Below, one piece after another: positions 38,813 to 47,613 of a DNA stretch of 64,000 bases. A program made the position numbers and the translations under genes. Below the pieces are notes generated by a model that worked only from the letters and a program-made list of their open reading frames with translations, searched no databases and was not told the DNA's origin. Numbering within the stretch: the first letter of the stretch is position 1; the number at the start of each line of letters is the position of its first letter. Source of the DNA: Pseudomonas sp. Marseille-Q3773 (GTDB taxonomy: Bacteria > Pseudomonadota > Gammaproteobacteria > Pseudomonadales > Pseudomonadaceae); NCBI RefSeq assembly GCF_916618955.1, contig NZ_OU745390.1:4278001-4342000 (forward strand), read 5' to 3'.

Positions 38813-39670
38813 TTAGTTTTTCCCCTCCAGGATGGCCGCGTAGCCTTCCCTGTAACTCGGATACACCGGCGCCCAGCCCAGCGCCCGCGCCCGCGCATTG
38901 CTGCAGCGCTTGCTGCCGGTACGCCGCACCCGCTGTTCATCGGACCACTCGGTAACCCCCATGTAGTCACGCAGCCAGGCCACCACATCGGCCAGCGGTG
39001 CGGGGTCGTCGTCGACGCCGATATAACAATCGTCCAGCGCCTTGCCATCGGCATCGGCCTGCAGCAGGAAAGCCAGCAGGCTGGCGGCATCCTCGGCATG
39101 AATGCGGTTGCCATAAAGCGGTGGCTCTGCGGCCACGCGGTAGCCTTGGCGCACCTGGCTGAGCAGCCACTCCCGGCCAGGCCCATAAATACCGGTCAAG
39201 CGCACCACACTGGCTGGAATGCCACTGGCCAAGGCCAGCCGCTCCGCCTCCAGCATCACCCGCCCGGAATAGCCTTCCGGCTCGGTGGCCGCATTTTCCT
39301 CGATCCACTCCCCATCCTTCTGCGCATAAACGCTGCTGCTGGACACAAACAGCAGGCGCCGTGGGCGCTGGCCGCGCTCGGCCAGCCAGCCCAGCACATG
39401 CCGCAAACCGTCGACATACGCCGCCTGGTAACCCGCCTCGTCGTGCTGGCTGGCCGCCACGCAATACACCAGGTAGTCCGGCGCACGCTGCGGCCAGGCG
39501 TGCGGAATGGATGGCTCGGCCAAGTCTGCAGCCACCGGTACAACACCCGCCGGCAGTTGCCCGACCGAGCGACGCAGGCCGCTGACCTGCCAGCCGCGTG
39601 CCAGCATCTGCCGGGCAAGGCGCCCGCCTACATCACCACAACCCACAACCATCACGGAAAGGTCTGACAT
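38813..39670 (-). CDS. NAD(P)-dependent epimerase/reductase-like protein (YeeZ-type)
   Basis: A 285-residue atypical short-chain dehydrogenase. The N-terminal VMVVGCGDVGGRLARQML is a nucleotide-binding GxGxxG motif, FVSSSSVYAQ and the following YSGRVMLEAERL resemble the extended SDR active site, and RLTGIYGPGRE is typical of this subgroup. The usual catalytic YxxxK reads YSGRV, lacking the Lys, so activity as a normal epimerase is doubtful. Function unknown. It converges with the lipoprotein gene and diverges from exbB. Confidence 0.78.
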   Translation of the reverse strand: MSDLSVMVVGCGDVGGRLARQMLARGWQVSGLRRSVGQLPAGVVPVAADLAEPSIPHAWPQRAPDYLVYCVAASQHDEAGYQAAYVDGLRHVLGWLAERGQRPRRLLFVSSSSVYAQKDGEWIEENAATEPEGYSGRVMLEAERLALASGIPASVVRLTGIYGPGREWLLSQVRQGYRVAAEPPLYGNRIHAEDAASLLAFLLQADADGKALDDCYIGVDDDPAPLADVVAWLRDYMGVTEWSDEQRVRRTGSKRCSNARARALGWAPVYPSYREGYAAILEGKN

Positions 39671-39858
39671 CTCTCAACTCCCTGGACCAACTGATCAACC
39701 TGGCCACGCTACACGACGGGCGACTAGACCATAGGCGAAAAAAGCAACAAGATTACTTTTGTTAACAAGAATTACTTGCAATAATGGCGGCCAAATTGTT
39801 CTCGGCCTACTCGAGGCCTTGGAGAACGCTTACTTTTTCTTCATCAGGTCCGGCCAGC
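39671..39858 (+). promoter_or_regulatory. exbB-exbD-tonB upstream region with AT-rich, possibly Fur-responsive, stretch
   Basis: Around 39739-39787 the sequence turns AT-rich (AACAAGATTACTTTTGTTAAC, AAGAATTACTTGCAATAATGG). It partly resembles overlapping Fur hexamers but does not match the 19-base consensus well. Iron control of TonB systems is common, so this is a reasonable place for it. Confidence 0.35.
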
Positions 39859-40821
39859 ATGACACGTATTCAACCTTCCGCTTCGCCAACCCCGTCGCGC
39901 GCCTGGCGCGCCATCGCCGCGCTGACGCTCAGCCTGGTGCTGGCCCCGGTGGCCATGGCCGATGAGCCAACCGCCAACACCGCCGCGCCTGCTGCCGCCA
40001 GCGCACCCGCTGCTCCAGCCGCAGCGCCGACGGCGGACACCCCTACCGCCACCCCGGCTCAAGCCCCAGCCGTGGCAGACCCGAGCGTCGAAGCCCTGGT
40101 TGAAGATACCTCGCTGGGCATGGCCCACGACCTGTCCCCATGGGGCATGTACAAGAACGCCGACGTGGTGGTAAAGGCGGTCATGATCGGCCTGGCCATC
40201 GCCTCCATCATCACCTGGACCATCTGGATTGCCAAAGGCTTCGAGCTGATGGGCGCCAAGCGGCGCCTGCGCGGTGAAATCGCCCTGCTGAAAAAATCCG
40301 CCAGCCTGCAAGAAGCCAGCGACCATTCCAACAAGGAAGGCACCTTGGCCCATACCCTGGTCCAGGATGCGCTGGAAGAGATGCGCCTGTCGGCCAATGC
40401 CCGGGAAAAGGAAGGCATCAAGGAACGTGTCAGCTTCCGCCTGGAGCGCCTGGTACACGCCAGTGGTCGCACCATGAGCAGCGGCACCGGCGTTCTCGCC
40501 ACCATCGGCTCCACCGCGCCATTCGTCGGCCTGTTCGGTACCGTATGGGGCATCATGAACAGCTTCATCGGCATCGCCAAGACCCAGACTACCAACCTGG
40601 CGGTGGTTGCTCCAGGTATTGCCGAAGCCCTGCTGGCCACTGCCCTGGGCCTGGTCGCGGCAATCCCGGCCGTGGTCATCTACAACGTCTTCGCCCGCTC
40701 CATCGCCGGCTACAAGGCCCAGGTGTCCGACGCCTCCGCCCAGGTGCTGCTGCTGGTCAGCCGTGATCTGGACCACCAGGGCAGCGAGCGCGCCGCCCCG
40801 CACATGGTGAAAGTGGGGTAA
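39859..40821 (+). CDS. exbB: TonB-system biopolymer transport protein ExbB
   Basis: A 320-residue inner-membrane protein, about 75 residues longer than E. coli ExbB because of an N-terminal export signal (residues 17-37) followed by an Ala/Pro-rich segment. The MotA/TolQ/ExbB core follows, with helices near residues 110-130 and the conserved GVLATIGSTAPFVGLFGTVWGIMNSF and GIAEALLATALGLVAAIPAVVIYN runs. ExbB5D2 uses the proton gradient to energise TonB. The ATG at 39859 starts the signal sequence. It is the first gene of exbB-exbD-tonB. Confidence 0.94.
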   Translation: MTRIQPSASPTPSRAWRAIAALTLSLVLAPVAMADEPTANTAAPAAASAPAAPAAAPTADTPTATPAQAPAVADPSVEALVEDTSLGMAHDLSPWGMYKNADVVVKAVMIGLAIASIITWTIWIAKGFELMGAKRRLRGEIALLKKSASLQEASDHSNKEGTLAHTLVQDALEEMRLSANAREKEGIKERVSFRLERLVHASGRTMSSGTGVLATIGSTAPFVGLFGTVWGIMNSFIGIAKTQTTNLAVVAPGIAEALLATALGLVAAIPAVVIYNVFARSIAGYKAQVSDASAQVLLLVSRDLDHQGSERAAPHMVKVG

Positions 40822-40824
40822 ACC

Positions 40825-41253
40825 ATGGGCCTGCATCTCAACGAAGGTGGCGACGACCTCGTCGAAAACCACGAAATCAACGTTACGCCGTTCATCGACG
40901 TGATGCTGGTGCTGCTGATCATTTTCATGGTCGCAGCTCCTCTCGCCACGGTCGACATCAAGGTCGACCTGCCGGCCTCGACTGCCAAACCGGCGCCGCG
41001 GCCGGAAAAGCCGGTGTTCGTCAGCGTCAAGGCCGACCAGAAGCTCTACGTCGGTGACGATCAGGTCCCTGCCCCCGACCAGCTTGGCCCGATGCTCGAC
41101 GCCAAGACCAAGGGCGACAAGGAAACCACCATCTTCTTCCAGGCCGACAAAGGCGTGGATTACGGTGACCTGATGGAAGTGATGAACAGCATGCGCGCGG
41201 CCGGCTATTTGAAAGTCGGCCTGGTAGGTCTCGAGACGGCAGCCAAGAAATGA
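40825..41253 (+). CDS. exbD: TonB-system biopolymer transport protein ExbD
   Basis: A 142-residue protein with one N-terminal transmembrane helix containing the protonatable Asp (NVTPFIDVMLVLLIIFMVAAP, residues about 20-40) and a periplasmic domain ending MEVMNSMRAAGYLKVGLVG. It begins 3 bases after exbB and its stop overlaps the tonB start (ATGA). Confidence 0.96.
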   Translation: MGLHLNEGGDDLVENHEINVTPFIDVMLVLLIIFMVAAPLATVDIKVDLPASTAKPAPRPEKPVFVSVKADQKLYVGDDQVPAPDQLGPMLDAKTKGDKETTIFFQADKGVDYGDLMEVMNSMRAAGYLKVGLVGLETAAKK

Positions 41254-41987
41254 CGAAGACGCGCTCGAACCTGGCGCGCTACGGTGGCAGCCTGGCGATC
41301 GTGCTGGGTGTGCACGTGGTCGCCGTGCTGCTGACGCTCAACTGGTCGGTGCCCCAGGCTATCGAGCTGCCCCCGGCAGCCATGATGGTCGAGCTGGCGC
41401 CGTTGCCGGAGCCTGCGCCACCACCACCCCCGAAGGCAGCGCCACAGCCGCCGGCACCGGTCGAAGAGCCACCGTTGCCGAAGCTGGCCGAGGCCCCCAA
41501 ACCGAAAATCGCCATCCCCAAGCCGCCCAAGCCGAAGGCCAAGCCGCAACCGCAGCCGCCCAAGCCCGAGAAAAAGCCTGAGCCGCCGAAGGAAGCCCCG
41601 CCGACCGAACAGACGGTGGACGCACCGCCCAGCAACACGCCACCGCAGAAGTCCGCGGCGCCGGCACCGAGCATTGCGTCCAACAGCAAAGCCCTGCCAA
41701 CCTGGCAGAGCGACCTGCTGCGCCACCTGGGCAAGTACAAGCGTTACCCGGAGGACGCACGCCGTCGCGGCCTGCAGGGCATCAACCGCCTGCGCTTCGT
41801 GGTCGACGCCGAAGGCAAGGTGGTGTCGTATTCCATGGTCGGTGGCTCGGGCAGTGCCGCCCTGGACCGGGCGACTTTGGAGATGATCCGTCGGGCTGGC
41901 ACGGTACCCAAGCCGCCACCCGAGTTGCTGAACAACGGCACGATCGAAGTCGTGGCGCCGTTCGTCTACTCGCTGGACCGCCGCTGA
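41250..41987 (+). CDS. tonB: Energy transducer TonB
   Basis: A 245-residue protein anchored by one N-terminal helix (about residues 13-32, LAIVLGVHVVAVLLTLNW). A long Pro/Lys/Glu-rich periplasm-spanning segment follows (about 45-140, many PKPP and PAP repeats), then a C-terminal TonB domain (YPEDARRRGLQGINRLRFVVDAEG, SGSAALDRATLEMIRRA). It overlaps exbD by 4 bases. It couples ExbBD energy to outer-membrane receptors for siderophores, haem or vitamins. Confidence 0.95.
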   Translation: MTKTRSNLARYGGSLAIVLGVHVVAVLLTLNWSVPQAIELPPAAMMVELAPLPEPAPPPPPKAAPQPPAPVEEPPLPKLAEAPKPKIAIPKPPKPKAKPQPQPPKPEKKPEPPKEAPPTEQTVDAPPSNTPPQKSAAPAPSIASNSKALPTWQSDLLRHLGKYKRYPEDARRRGLQGINRLRFVVDAEGKVVSYSMVGGSGSAALDRATLEMIRRAGTVPKPPPELLNNGTIEVVAPFVYSLDRR

Positions 41988-42081
41988 GGCTTTTGTTTCT
42001 GTCACAAATCGGCAAGTCTGATAACGTGCGTCTATCGATTGCAGCCGCTATGCTGGGCTCGCAACTTCATGGACGCACGTT

Positions 42082-43008
42082 ATGACCCTCACAGAATTAC
42101 GCTACATCGTCACACTCGCCCAGGAACAGCATTTCGGCCACGCCGCCGAGCGCTGCCACGTGAGCCAGCCGACCCTGTCGGTCGGGGTGAAAAAGCTCGA
42201 GGACGAGCTTGGCGTGCTGATCTTCGAGCGCAGCAAGAGCGCGGTACGCCTGACCCCGGTTGGCGAAAGCATCGTCGCCCAGGCGCAGAAGGTGCTGGAG
42301 CAGGCCCAGGGTATTCGCGAACTCGCCCAGGCCGGCAAGAACCAGCTGACTGCCCCGCTCAAGGTCGGCGCCATCTACACCGTCGGCCCTTACCTGTTCC
42401 CGCACCTGATTCCGCAGCTGCACCGGGTTGCGCCGCAGATGCCGCTGTACATCGAAGAGAACTTCACCCACGTCCTGCGCGAAAAGCTGCGCAACGGCGA
42501 GCTGGATGCAGTGATCATCGCGCTGCCGTTCAACGAAGCCGACGTACTGACCCTGCCGCTGTACGATGAGCCGTTCTGCGCCTTGATGCCGGCCGACCAC
42601 CCGTGGACGGCGAAAAAGACCATCGACACCGCGATGCTCAACGACAAGAGCCTGTTGCTGCTCGGTGAGGGCCACTGCTTCCGCGACCAGGTGCTGGAAG
42701 CCTGCCCAACCCTGACCAAGGGCGGCGAAGGGTCCAGGCACACCACGGTCGAGTCCAGCTCGCTGGAAACCATCCGCCATATGGTGGCCTCGGGCCTTGG
42801 CGTGTCGATCCTGCCCCTGTCGGCAGTGCACAGCCACCATTACGCGCCGGGTGTCATCGAGGTCCGCCCGCTGACCGCACCGGCGCCGTTCCGTACCGTG
42901 GCCATTGCCTGGCGCGCCAGCTTCCCGCGGCCGAAGGCCATCGAGATCCTCGCCGACTCGATCCGCCTCTGCTCGGTCGCCAAAGCCCCTGTGGAACAAC
43001 CGGCCTGA
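42082..43008 (+). CDS. oxyR: Hydrogen peroxide-sensing regulator OxyR
   Basis: A 308-residue LysR-family regulator. The HTH spans residues 1-60 (LTELRYIVTLAQEQHFGHAAERCHVSQPTLSVGVKKLE). The redox pair is visible as GEGHCFRDQVLEACP, matching Cys199 and Cys208 of the enteric protein, whose disulphide switches on peroxide defence genes. It starts 94 bases after tonB and stops 3 bases before recG, so oxyR-recG may be cotranscribed, an arrangement known in P. putida. Confidence 0.95.
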   Translation: MTLTELRYIVTLAQEQHFGHAAERCHVSQPTLSVGVKKLEDELGVLIFERSKSAVRLTPVGESIVAQAQKVLEQAQGIRELAQAGKNQLTAPLKVGAIYTVGPYLFPHLIPQLHRVAPQMPLYIEENFTHVLREKLRNGELDAVIIALPFNEADVLTLPLYDEPFCALMPADHPWTAKKTIDTAMLNDKSLLLLGEGHCFRDQVLEACPTLTKGGEGSRHTTVESSSLETIRHMVASGLGVSILPLSAVHSHHYAPGVIEVRPLTAPAPFRTVAIAWRASFPRPKAIEILADSIRLCSVAKAPVEQPA

Positions 43009-43011
43009 GTC

Positions 43012-45090
43012 ATGAGCGAGCTGTCGAAGGTCCCGGTCACGGTACTCAAGGGGGTTGGCGAGGCCATGGCCGAGAAACTCGCCAAGGTCGGCCTGGAAAA
43101 CCTGCAGGACGTGCTGTTTCACCTGCCCCTGCGTTATCAGGACCGCACCCGCGTGGTGCCGATCGGCCAGCTCCGCCCTGGCCAGGACGCAGTGATCGAG
43201 GGCGTGGTCAGCGGTGCCGACGTGACCATGGGCAAACGCCGCAGCCTGGTGGTGCGCCTGGGTGACGGCAGCGGTGTGCTGAGCCTGCGCTTCTATCATT
43301 TCAGTAACGCGCAGAAGGAAGGCCTCAAGCGCGGCACCCACCTGCGTTGTTACGGCGAAGCCCGCCCTGGTGCCTCGGGCCTGGAAATCTACCACCCGGA
43401 ATACCGCGCGTTGAACGGCGATGAACCGCCACCCCCGGTGGAGCAGACGCTGACGCCGATCTACCCGTCCACCGAAGGCCTTACCCAGCAACGTCTGCGC
43501 CTGCTGTGCCAACAGAGCCTGGCCATGCTCGGTCCACGCAGCCTGCCTGACTGGCTGCCCGAAGAACTGGCACGGGACTACCAGCTGGCACCGCTGGACG
43601 ATGCTATCCGCTACCTGCACAACCCGCCGGCCGATGCGGACCTCGACGAGCTTGCCGAAGGCCAGCACTGGGCCCAGCACCGCCTGGCTTTCGAAGAACT
43701 GTTGACCCACCAGCTGTCGCAGCAACGCCTGCGTGAAAGCCTGCGCAGCCTGCGCGCGCCGGTATTGCCCAAGGCTCAGCGCCTGCAGGCGCAATACCTG
43801 GCCAACCTCGGCTTTCAGCCGACCGGCGCGCAGCAGCGGGTGGCCAACGAAATTGCCTATGACCTCAGCCAGCACGAGCCGATGATGCGCCTGGTTCAGG
43901 GTGATGTCGGCGCCGGCAAGACGGTGGTCGCCGCCCTGGCCGCGCTGCAGGCGCTGGAAGCCGGTTACCAGGTAGCGCTGATGGCACCCACCGAGATCCT
44001 CGCCGAACAGCACTACATCACCTTCAAGCGCTGGCTCGAGCCGCTGGGCATCGAAGTGGCCTGGCTGGCCGGCAAGCTCAAGGGCAAGGCCCGGGCCGCC
44101 GCCCTGGAGCAGATCGCCAACGGCGCACCGATGGTGGTCGGCACCCACGCGCTGTTTCAGGAAGAGGTGAAATTCAAGCACCTGGCCCTGGCGATCATCG
44201 ACGAGCAGCACCGGTTTGGCGTGCAGCAACGCCTGGCGCTGCGCAAGAAGGGCGTCGCTGGCGAGCTATGCCCGCACCAGTTGATCATGACTGCCACACC
44301 GATTCCGCGGACCCTGGCCATGAGTGCCTATGCCGACCTGGACACTTCGGTGCTCGACGAACTACCGCCGGGGCGTACCCCGGTGAATACCGTGCTGGTA
44401 GCCGACAGCCGCCGCTTCGAAGTGGTCGAGCGGGTACGCGCCGCCTGCGCCGAAGGGCGCCAGGCCTATTGGGTATGCACGCTGATCGAAGAATCCGAAG
44501 AATTGACCTGCCAGGCCGCCGAAAGCACCTACGAGGAGCTGGGCAGCGCCCTGGGCGAGCTGCGCGTGGGGCTGATCCACGGGCGCATGAAGCCGGCGGA
44601 AAAGGCCGAAGTCATGGCCGAGTTCAAGGCCGGCAACCTGCAGTTGCTGGTTGCAACCACGGTCATCGAGGTCGGCGTGGACGTGCCCAACGCCAGCCTG
44701 ATGATCATCGAGAACCCCGAGCGCCTGGGCCTGGCCCAGTTGCACCAGCTGCGCGGCCGGGTTGGCCGGGGCAGCGCCGTCAGCCATTGCGTGCTGCTGT
44801 ACCACCCGCCGCTGTCGCAGATCGGCCGCGAGCGCCTGGGCATCATGCGGGAAACCAACGACGGCTTCATCATCGCCGAGAAGGACCTGGAGCTGCGCGG
44901 TCCGGGCGAGATGCTCGGTACCCGCCAGACCGGCCTGTTACAGTTCAAGGTCGCCGACCTGATGCGCGATGCCGATCTGTTGCCGGCAGTGCGTGACGCT
45001 GCCCAGGCCCTGCTTGCACGCTGGCCGGACCATGTCAGCCCACTGCTGGACCGCTGGCTCCGCCACGGCCAGCAATATGGCCAAGTGTGA
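43012..45090 (+). CDS. recG: ATP-dependent DNA helicase RecG
   Basis: A 692-residue branched-DNA helicase. The N-terminal wedge/OB part (about 1-240) recognises forks and junctions. Helicase motifs follow: Walker A GDVGAGKT near residue 300, MAPTEILAEQH, DEQHRFGV near 397, MTATPIPRT, TVIEVGVDVPNASLM and HQLRGRVGRG. It reverses stalled forks and processes R-loops. The length is that of enteric RecG. It begins 3 bases after the oxyR stop codon. Confidence 0.96.
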   Translation: MSELSKVPVTVLKGVGEAMAEKLAKVGLENLQDVLFHLPLRYQDRTRVVPIGQLRPGQDAVIEGVVSGADVTMGKRRSLVVRLGDGSGVLSLRFYHFSNAQKEGLKRGTHLRCYGEARPGASGLEIYHPEYRALNGDEPPPPVEQTLTPIYPSTEGLTQQRLRLLCQQSLAMLGPRSLPDWLPEELARDYQLAPLDDAIRYLHNPPADADLDELAEGQHWAQHRLAFEELLTHQLSQQRLRESLRSLRAPVLPKAQRLQAQYLANLGFQPTGAQQRVANEIAYDLSQHEPMMRLVQGDVGAGKTVVAALAALQALEAGYQVALMAPTEILAEQHYITFKRWLEPLGIEVAWLAGKLKGKARAAALEQIANGAPMVVGTHALFQEEVKFKHLALAIIDEQHRFGVQQRLALRKKGVAGELCPHQLIMTATPIPRTLAMSAYADLDTSVLDELPPGRTPVNTVLVADSRRFEVVERVRAACAEGRQAYWVCTLIEESEELTCQAAESTYEELGSALGELRVGLIHGRMKPAEKAEVMAEFKAGNLQLLVATTVIEVGVDVPNASLMIIENPERLGLAQLHQLRGRVGRGSAVSHCVLLYHPPLSQIGRERLGIMRETNDGFIIAEKDLELRGPGEMLGTRQTGLLQFKVADLMRDADLLPAVRDAAQALLARWPDHVSPLLDRWLRHGQQYGQV

Positions 45091-45168
45091 CGATGGTTCC
45101 ACAATGGATCCAGATTTGCCCCAAGGCTGGTTATACTTCGCGTTTAAAGGAATCAGTGGATACGGACC

Positions 45169-46572
45169 ATGACTGAAGTCGCCCTGGACACCGCAACCCC
45201 ACATGCACCCTCGGTCATCAGGCTGCTGCTCGACAAGCTTGGCGTGGCCTACCGTGAGGTCGTGGAGCATCCGCAACTGCCGGCGGCGTCAAGGGTACAG
45301 GCCGTGCTGCTCGACGACGAGATCGGGGCCTTGCTGGTGCTGTTCCCGCAGAGTCAGCTGCTTGACCTCAACCGCCTGGCTGAACTGACCGGGCGCCAGC
45401 TGACTGCGGTGTCGGTGGCGCGCCTGAAGCAGATGCTCGACAAGCACAACCTCAAGGCACTCCCGGGCATTCCGGCCTTGACCAGTTCGCCGTGCCAGTA
45501 TGAAAAGAGCCTGCTCGACGCCGAACGCGTGTATATCCAGTCCGGCGAAACCGGGCTGTTGCTGGAAATCGAGCGCGCACACTTCAAGCGCATGCTGGTC
45601 AAGGCCAGCGCCAGCAGCTTCGGCCTCGAGGTCGAGGCCATCAGCCCCAATCTCGATCGCCCGCATGACGACACCCGGGAAATCAGCCAGGCAGTGCAGG
45701 CTTTCACCGCCAGACGCATTCAGAAGCGCCTGGAGGAAACCATCGAGATCCCGCCTCTGGCAGACACCGCGCAAAAGATCATCAAATTGCGGGTAGACCC
45801 CAACGCCAGCATCGATGACATCACCGGCGTGGTCGAAACCGACCCGGCGTTGGCGGCGCAGGTGGTGAGCTGGGCGGCATCGCCCTACTACGGCTCGACC
45901 CACAAGATTCGCTCGGTGGAAGATGCCATCGTGCGCGTGCTGGGCTTCGACCTGGTGATCAACCTGGCCCTGGGCCTGGCGCTGGGCAAGACCCTGAGCC
46001 TGCCGAAAGACCACCCGCAACAGGCCACGCCGTACTGGCAGCAGTCAATCTACACCGCTGCGGTCATCGATGGCCTGACCCGTGCCATGCCGCGCGCTGA
46101 GCGCCCGGAAGCTGGCCTGACCTACCTGGCCGGGCTGCTGCACAATTTTGGCTACCTGCTGCTGGCGCATGTGTTTCCACCGCACTTCTCGCTGATCTGC
46201 CGGCATCTGGAGGTCAACCCGCACCTGTGCCACACCTATGTGGAACAGCACCTGTTGGGTATCAGCCGAGAACAGATCGGTGCCTGGCTGATGAAATTGT
46301 GGGACATGCCGGAAGAGCTTTCGGCCGCGCTGCGCTTTCAGCACGACCCGGCCTATGACGGCGAATACTCGGCATTCCCCAACCTGGTATGCCTGACCAC
46401 CCGCCTGCTGCGCGCGCGAGGAATTGGCACGGGGCCGCAGGAGGAAATTCCCGAGGAACTGCTGGAGCGCCTGGGGATTACCCGCGACAAGGCCGAGGAA
46501 GTCGTGAACAAGGTGCTCGAGGCCGAGAACCTGTTGCGTGAACTGGCTTCGCAGTTCCACGCACCGCATTAA
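45169..46572 (+). CDS. HDOD-domain signalling protein with N-terminal YbaK/aminoacyl-tRNA deacylase-like domain
   Basis: A 467-residue fusion. Residues about 12-160 resemble YbaK/ProX-type deacylases (IGALLVLFPQSQLLDLNRLAELTG, LPGIPALTSSPCQYEKSLLDAERVYIQSG). The Lys needed in active YbaK is not obvious, with VQAVLL where KTLVV is usual, so it may be a binding domain. Residues about 200-400 form an HDOD domain (IPPLADTAQKIIKLRVDPNASIDDITGVVETDPALAAQVV, LLHNFGYLLLAHVFP), which is thought to mediate signalling without HD hydrolase activity. The domain pairing is seen in the sequence; the purpose is unknown. It starts 78 bases after recG. Confidence 0.83.
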   Translation: MTEVALDTATPHAPSVIRLLLDKLGVAYREVVEHPQLPAASRVQAVLLDDEIGALLVLFPQSQLLDLNRLAELTGRQLTAVSVARLKQMLDKHNLKALPGIPALTSSPCQYEKSLLDAERVYIQSGETGLLLEIERAHFKRMLVKASASSFGLEVEAISPNLDRPHDDTREISQAVQAFTARRIQKRLEETIEIPPLADTAQKIIKLRVDPNASIDDITGVVETDPALAAQVVSWAASPYYGSTHKIRSVEDAIVRVLGFDLVINLALGLALGKTLSLPKDHPQQATPYWQQSIYTAAVIDGLTRAMPRAERPEAGLTYLAGLLHNFGYLLLAHVFPPHFSLICRHLEVNPHLCHTYVEQHLLGISREQIGAWLMKLWDMPEELSAALRFQHDPAYDGEYSAFPNLVCLTTRLLRARGIGTGPQEEIPEELLERLGITRDKAEEVVNKVLEAENLLRELASQFHAPH

Positions 46573-46578
46573 CACCCT

Positions 46579-46597
46579 GGGGCCGCTTGGCGGCCCC
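46579..46597. terminator. Hairpin after the HDOD gene
   Basis: GGGGCCGC-TTG-GCGGCCCC is a near-perfect stem 6 bases after the stop codon, followed by ATTATTTC. It sits between two converging genes. Confidence 0.6.
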
Positions 46598-46603
46598 ATT
46601 ATT

Positions 46604-46978
46604 TCAGCCCTGCTTCTTCGGCTTGAGGTACTTCATCAACCCTTGGAACCACATCACCAACGCCGGGTTGCCCTTGATCTGGATATGCTTGTCCTGAATC
46701 CCCTGCATGAATGCCAGCTGCTTGTTACGCGCCTGCATCGTGGCAAAACCGTAGGCGGCGTCCTTGAAGGCAATGGCGAAGGCCGGCTGCGGGTGGGCAC
46801 CGCCCTTGCTGCTGATGCGCTCGTTGTTGACGATGAAGTGCCGGGCGACCTTGCCATCCAGGGTCTGCATCTGGAACACCAGGTCCTTGCCCTTGAGCTG
46901 CTGCTGGAATGCCGGGTTGTTACGGCTGGCCCTGGCCATCAACCAGCCCATGGCCCAGAGAAGAAAGCGGAACTTCAT
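46604..46978 (-). CDS. Small SCP2-like sterol-carrier-fold protein, unknown function
   Basis: A 124-residue protein. Residues about 25-115 (FQQQLKGKDLVFQMQTLDGKVARHFIVNNERIS, AFAIAFKDAAYGFATM, DKHIQIKGNPALVMWFQGLMKYL) resemble the SCP2 fold, seen in lipid-binding proteins and in UbiJ-like factors. The hydrophobic N terminus (FRFLLWAMGWLMA) could be a membrane anchor. Some databases label relatives as helicases, which nothing in the sequence supports. I chose the ATG at 46978; a TTG immediately before it is also in frame. GAGGCG lies upstream. Confidence 0.7.
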   Translation of the reverse strand: MKFRFLLWAMGWLMARASRNNPAFQQQLKGKDLVFQMQTLDGKVARHFIVNNERISSKGGAHPQPAFAIAFKDAAYGFATMQARNKQLAFMQGIQDKHIQIKGNPALVMWFQGLMKYLKPKKQG

Positions 46979-47074
46979 CAACGCGCCTCGAATTAAACGT
47001 GACTAAAGCGCGCATTCTATCCTTTTTCAGAACTATTTATGCAGGTACGAAACATTTAGCCTGGAGAAAGCACA

Positions 47075-47097
47075 ACGGGCGCCTTGGCGGCGCCCGT
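47075..47097 (-). terminator. Hairpin downstream of the HU gene
   Basis: On the minus strand ACGGGCGCC-GCCA-AGGCGCCCGT makes a stem of about 9 bp 30 bases after the HU stop codon. No strong T tract follows. Confidence 0.55.
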
Positions 47098-47126
47098 TTG
47101 GCTGGCAGTGGATCGTCAGCGCACGA

Positions 47127-47426
47127 TCACTTGCCTTTCTTGGCTGGTTTGGCAGGGACATTTACGCTGTCGCGCAGGTTCTTGCCTGGCTTGAAGGCCA
47201 CGGTATTGCTGGCCTTGATCTTGACCGGTTCGCCGGTTTGCGGGTTCTTGCCGGTACGCGCGCCACGATGACGTTTTTCGAAGGTGCCGAAGCCGACCAG
47301 GGTCACGGTGTCCTTGTCCAGGGCACCGGTGATGCTGTCGAGAATCGCGTTCAACACCTGATTGGCCTTTTCCTTGGTCAGATCGGCCTTTTCGGCGATG
47401 ACGGCGGCGAGTTCTGGTTTGCGCAT
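47127..47426 (-). CDS. hupA: Nucleoid protein HU (DNA-binding protein of the HU/IHF family)
   Basis: A 99-residue protein beginning MRKPELAAVIAEKADLTKEKANQVLNA, with the beta-arm region RHRGARTGKNPQTGEPVKI and a Lys/Pro-rich tail PAKPAKKGK. The core matches HU. The C-terminal extension of about 9 residues is typical of the Pseudomonas HU variants. It packages the nucleoid and helps DNA bending. It is monocistronic, with about 190 bases of upstream sequence to the converging reductase gene region. Confidence 0.92.
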   Translation of the reverse strand: MRKPELAAVIAEKADLTKEKANQVLNAILDSITGALDKDTVTLVGFGTFEKRHRGARTGKNPQTGEPVKIKASNTVAFKPGKNLRDSVNVPAKPAKKGK

Positions 47427-47613
47427 AGTGAAGCCTCTTTGACGGAATTCTTGTTGTTATGCCGTGCTGCCTCTGGTAGCAGCGCTCAAGGCACCGCAGG
47501 CTCTAATCTGCGGCAGACGGGAGTGAGAATGGCACGTGCATCCGGGCCGCGCCAGTATCTGGGCGGCCATTGTGCGGGCAACAACAGGTTAAATCCGACA
47601 GAACGCCAGCTAT

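Noticed and set aside
42097..44229. A 710-codon open frame on the minus strand opposite oxyR and recG
   Set aside because: Same explanation. It spans the junction of two certain genes and lacks any start signal or domain.
45116..45137. Promoter TTGCCC/TATACT before the HDOD gene
   Set aside because: TATACT is a good -10 box, but TTGCCC lies only 10 bases away, too close for a -35 element, and no alternative -35 was found at 16-18 bases.
46604..46978. Helicase annotation used for some relatives of the small SCP2-like protein
   Set aside because: At 124 residues with no Walker motifs it cannot be a helicase.
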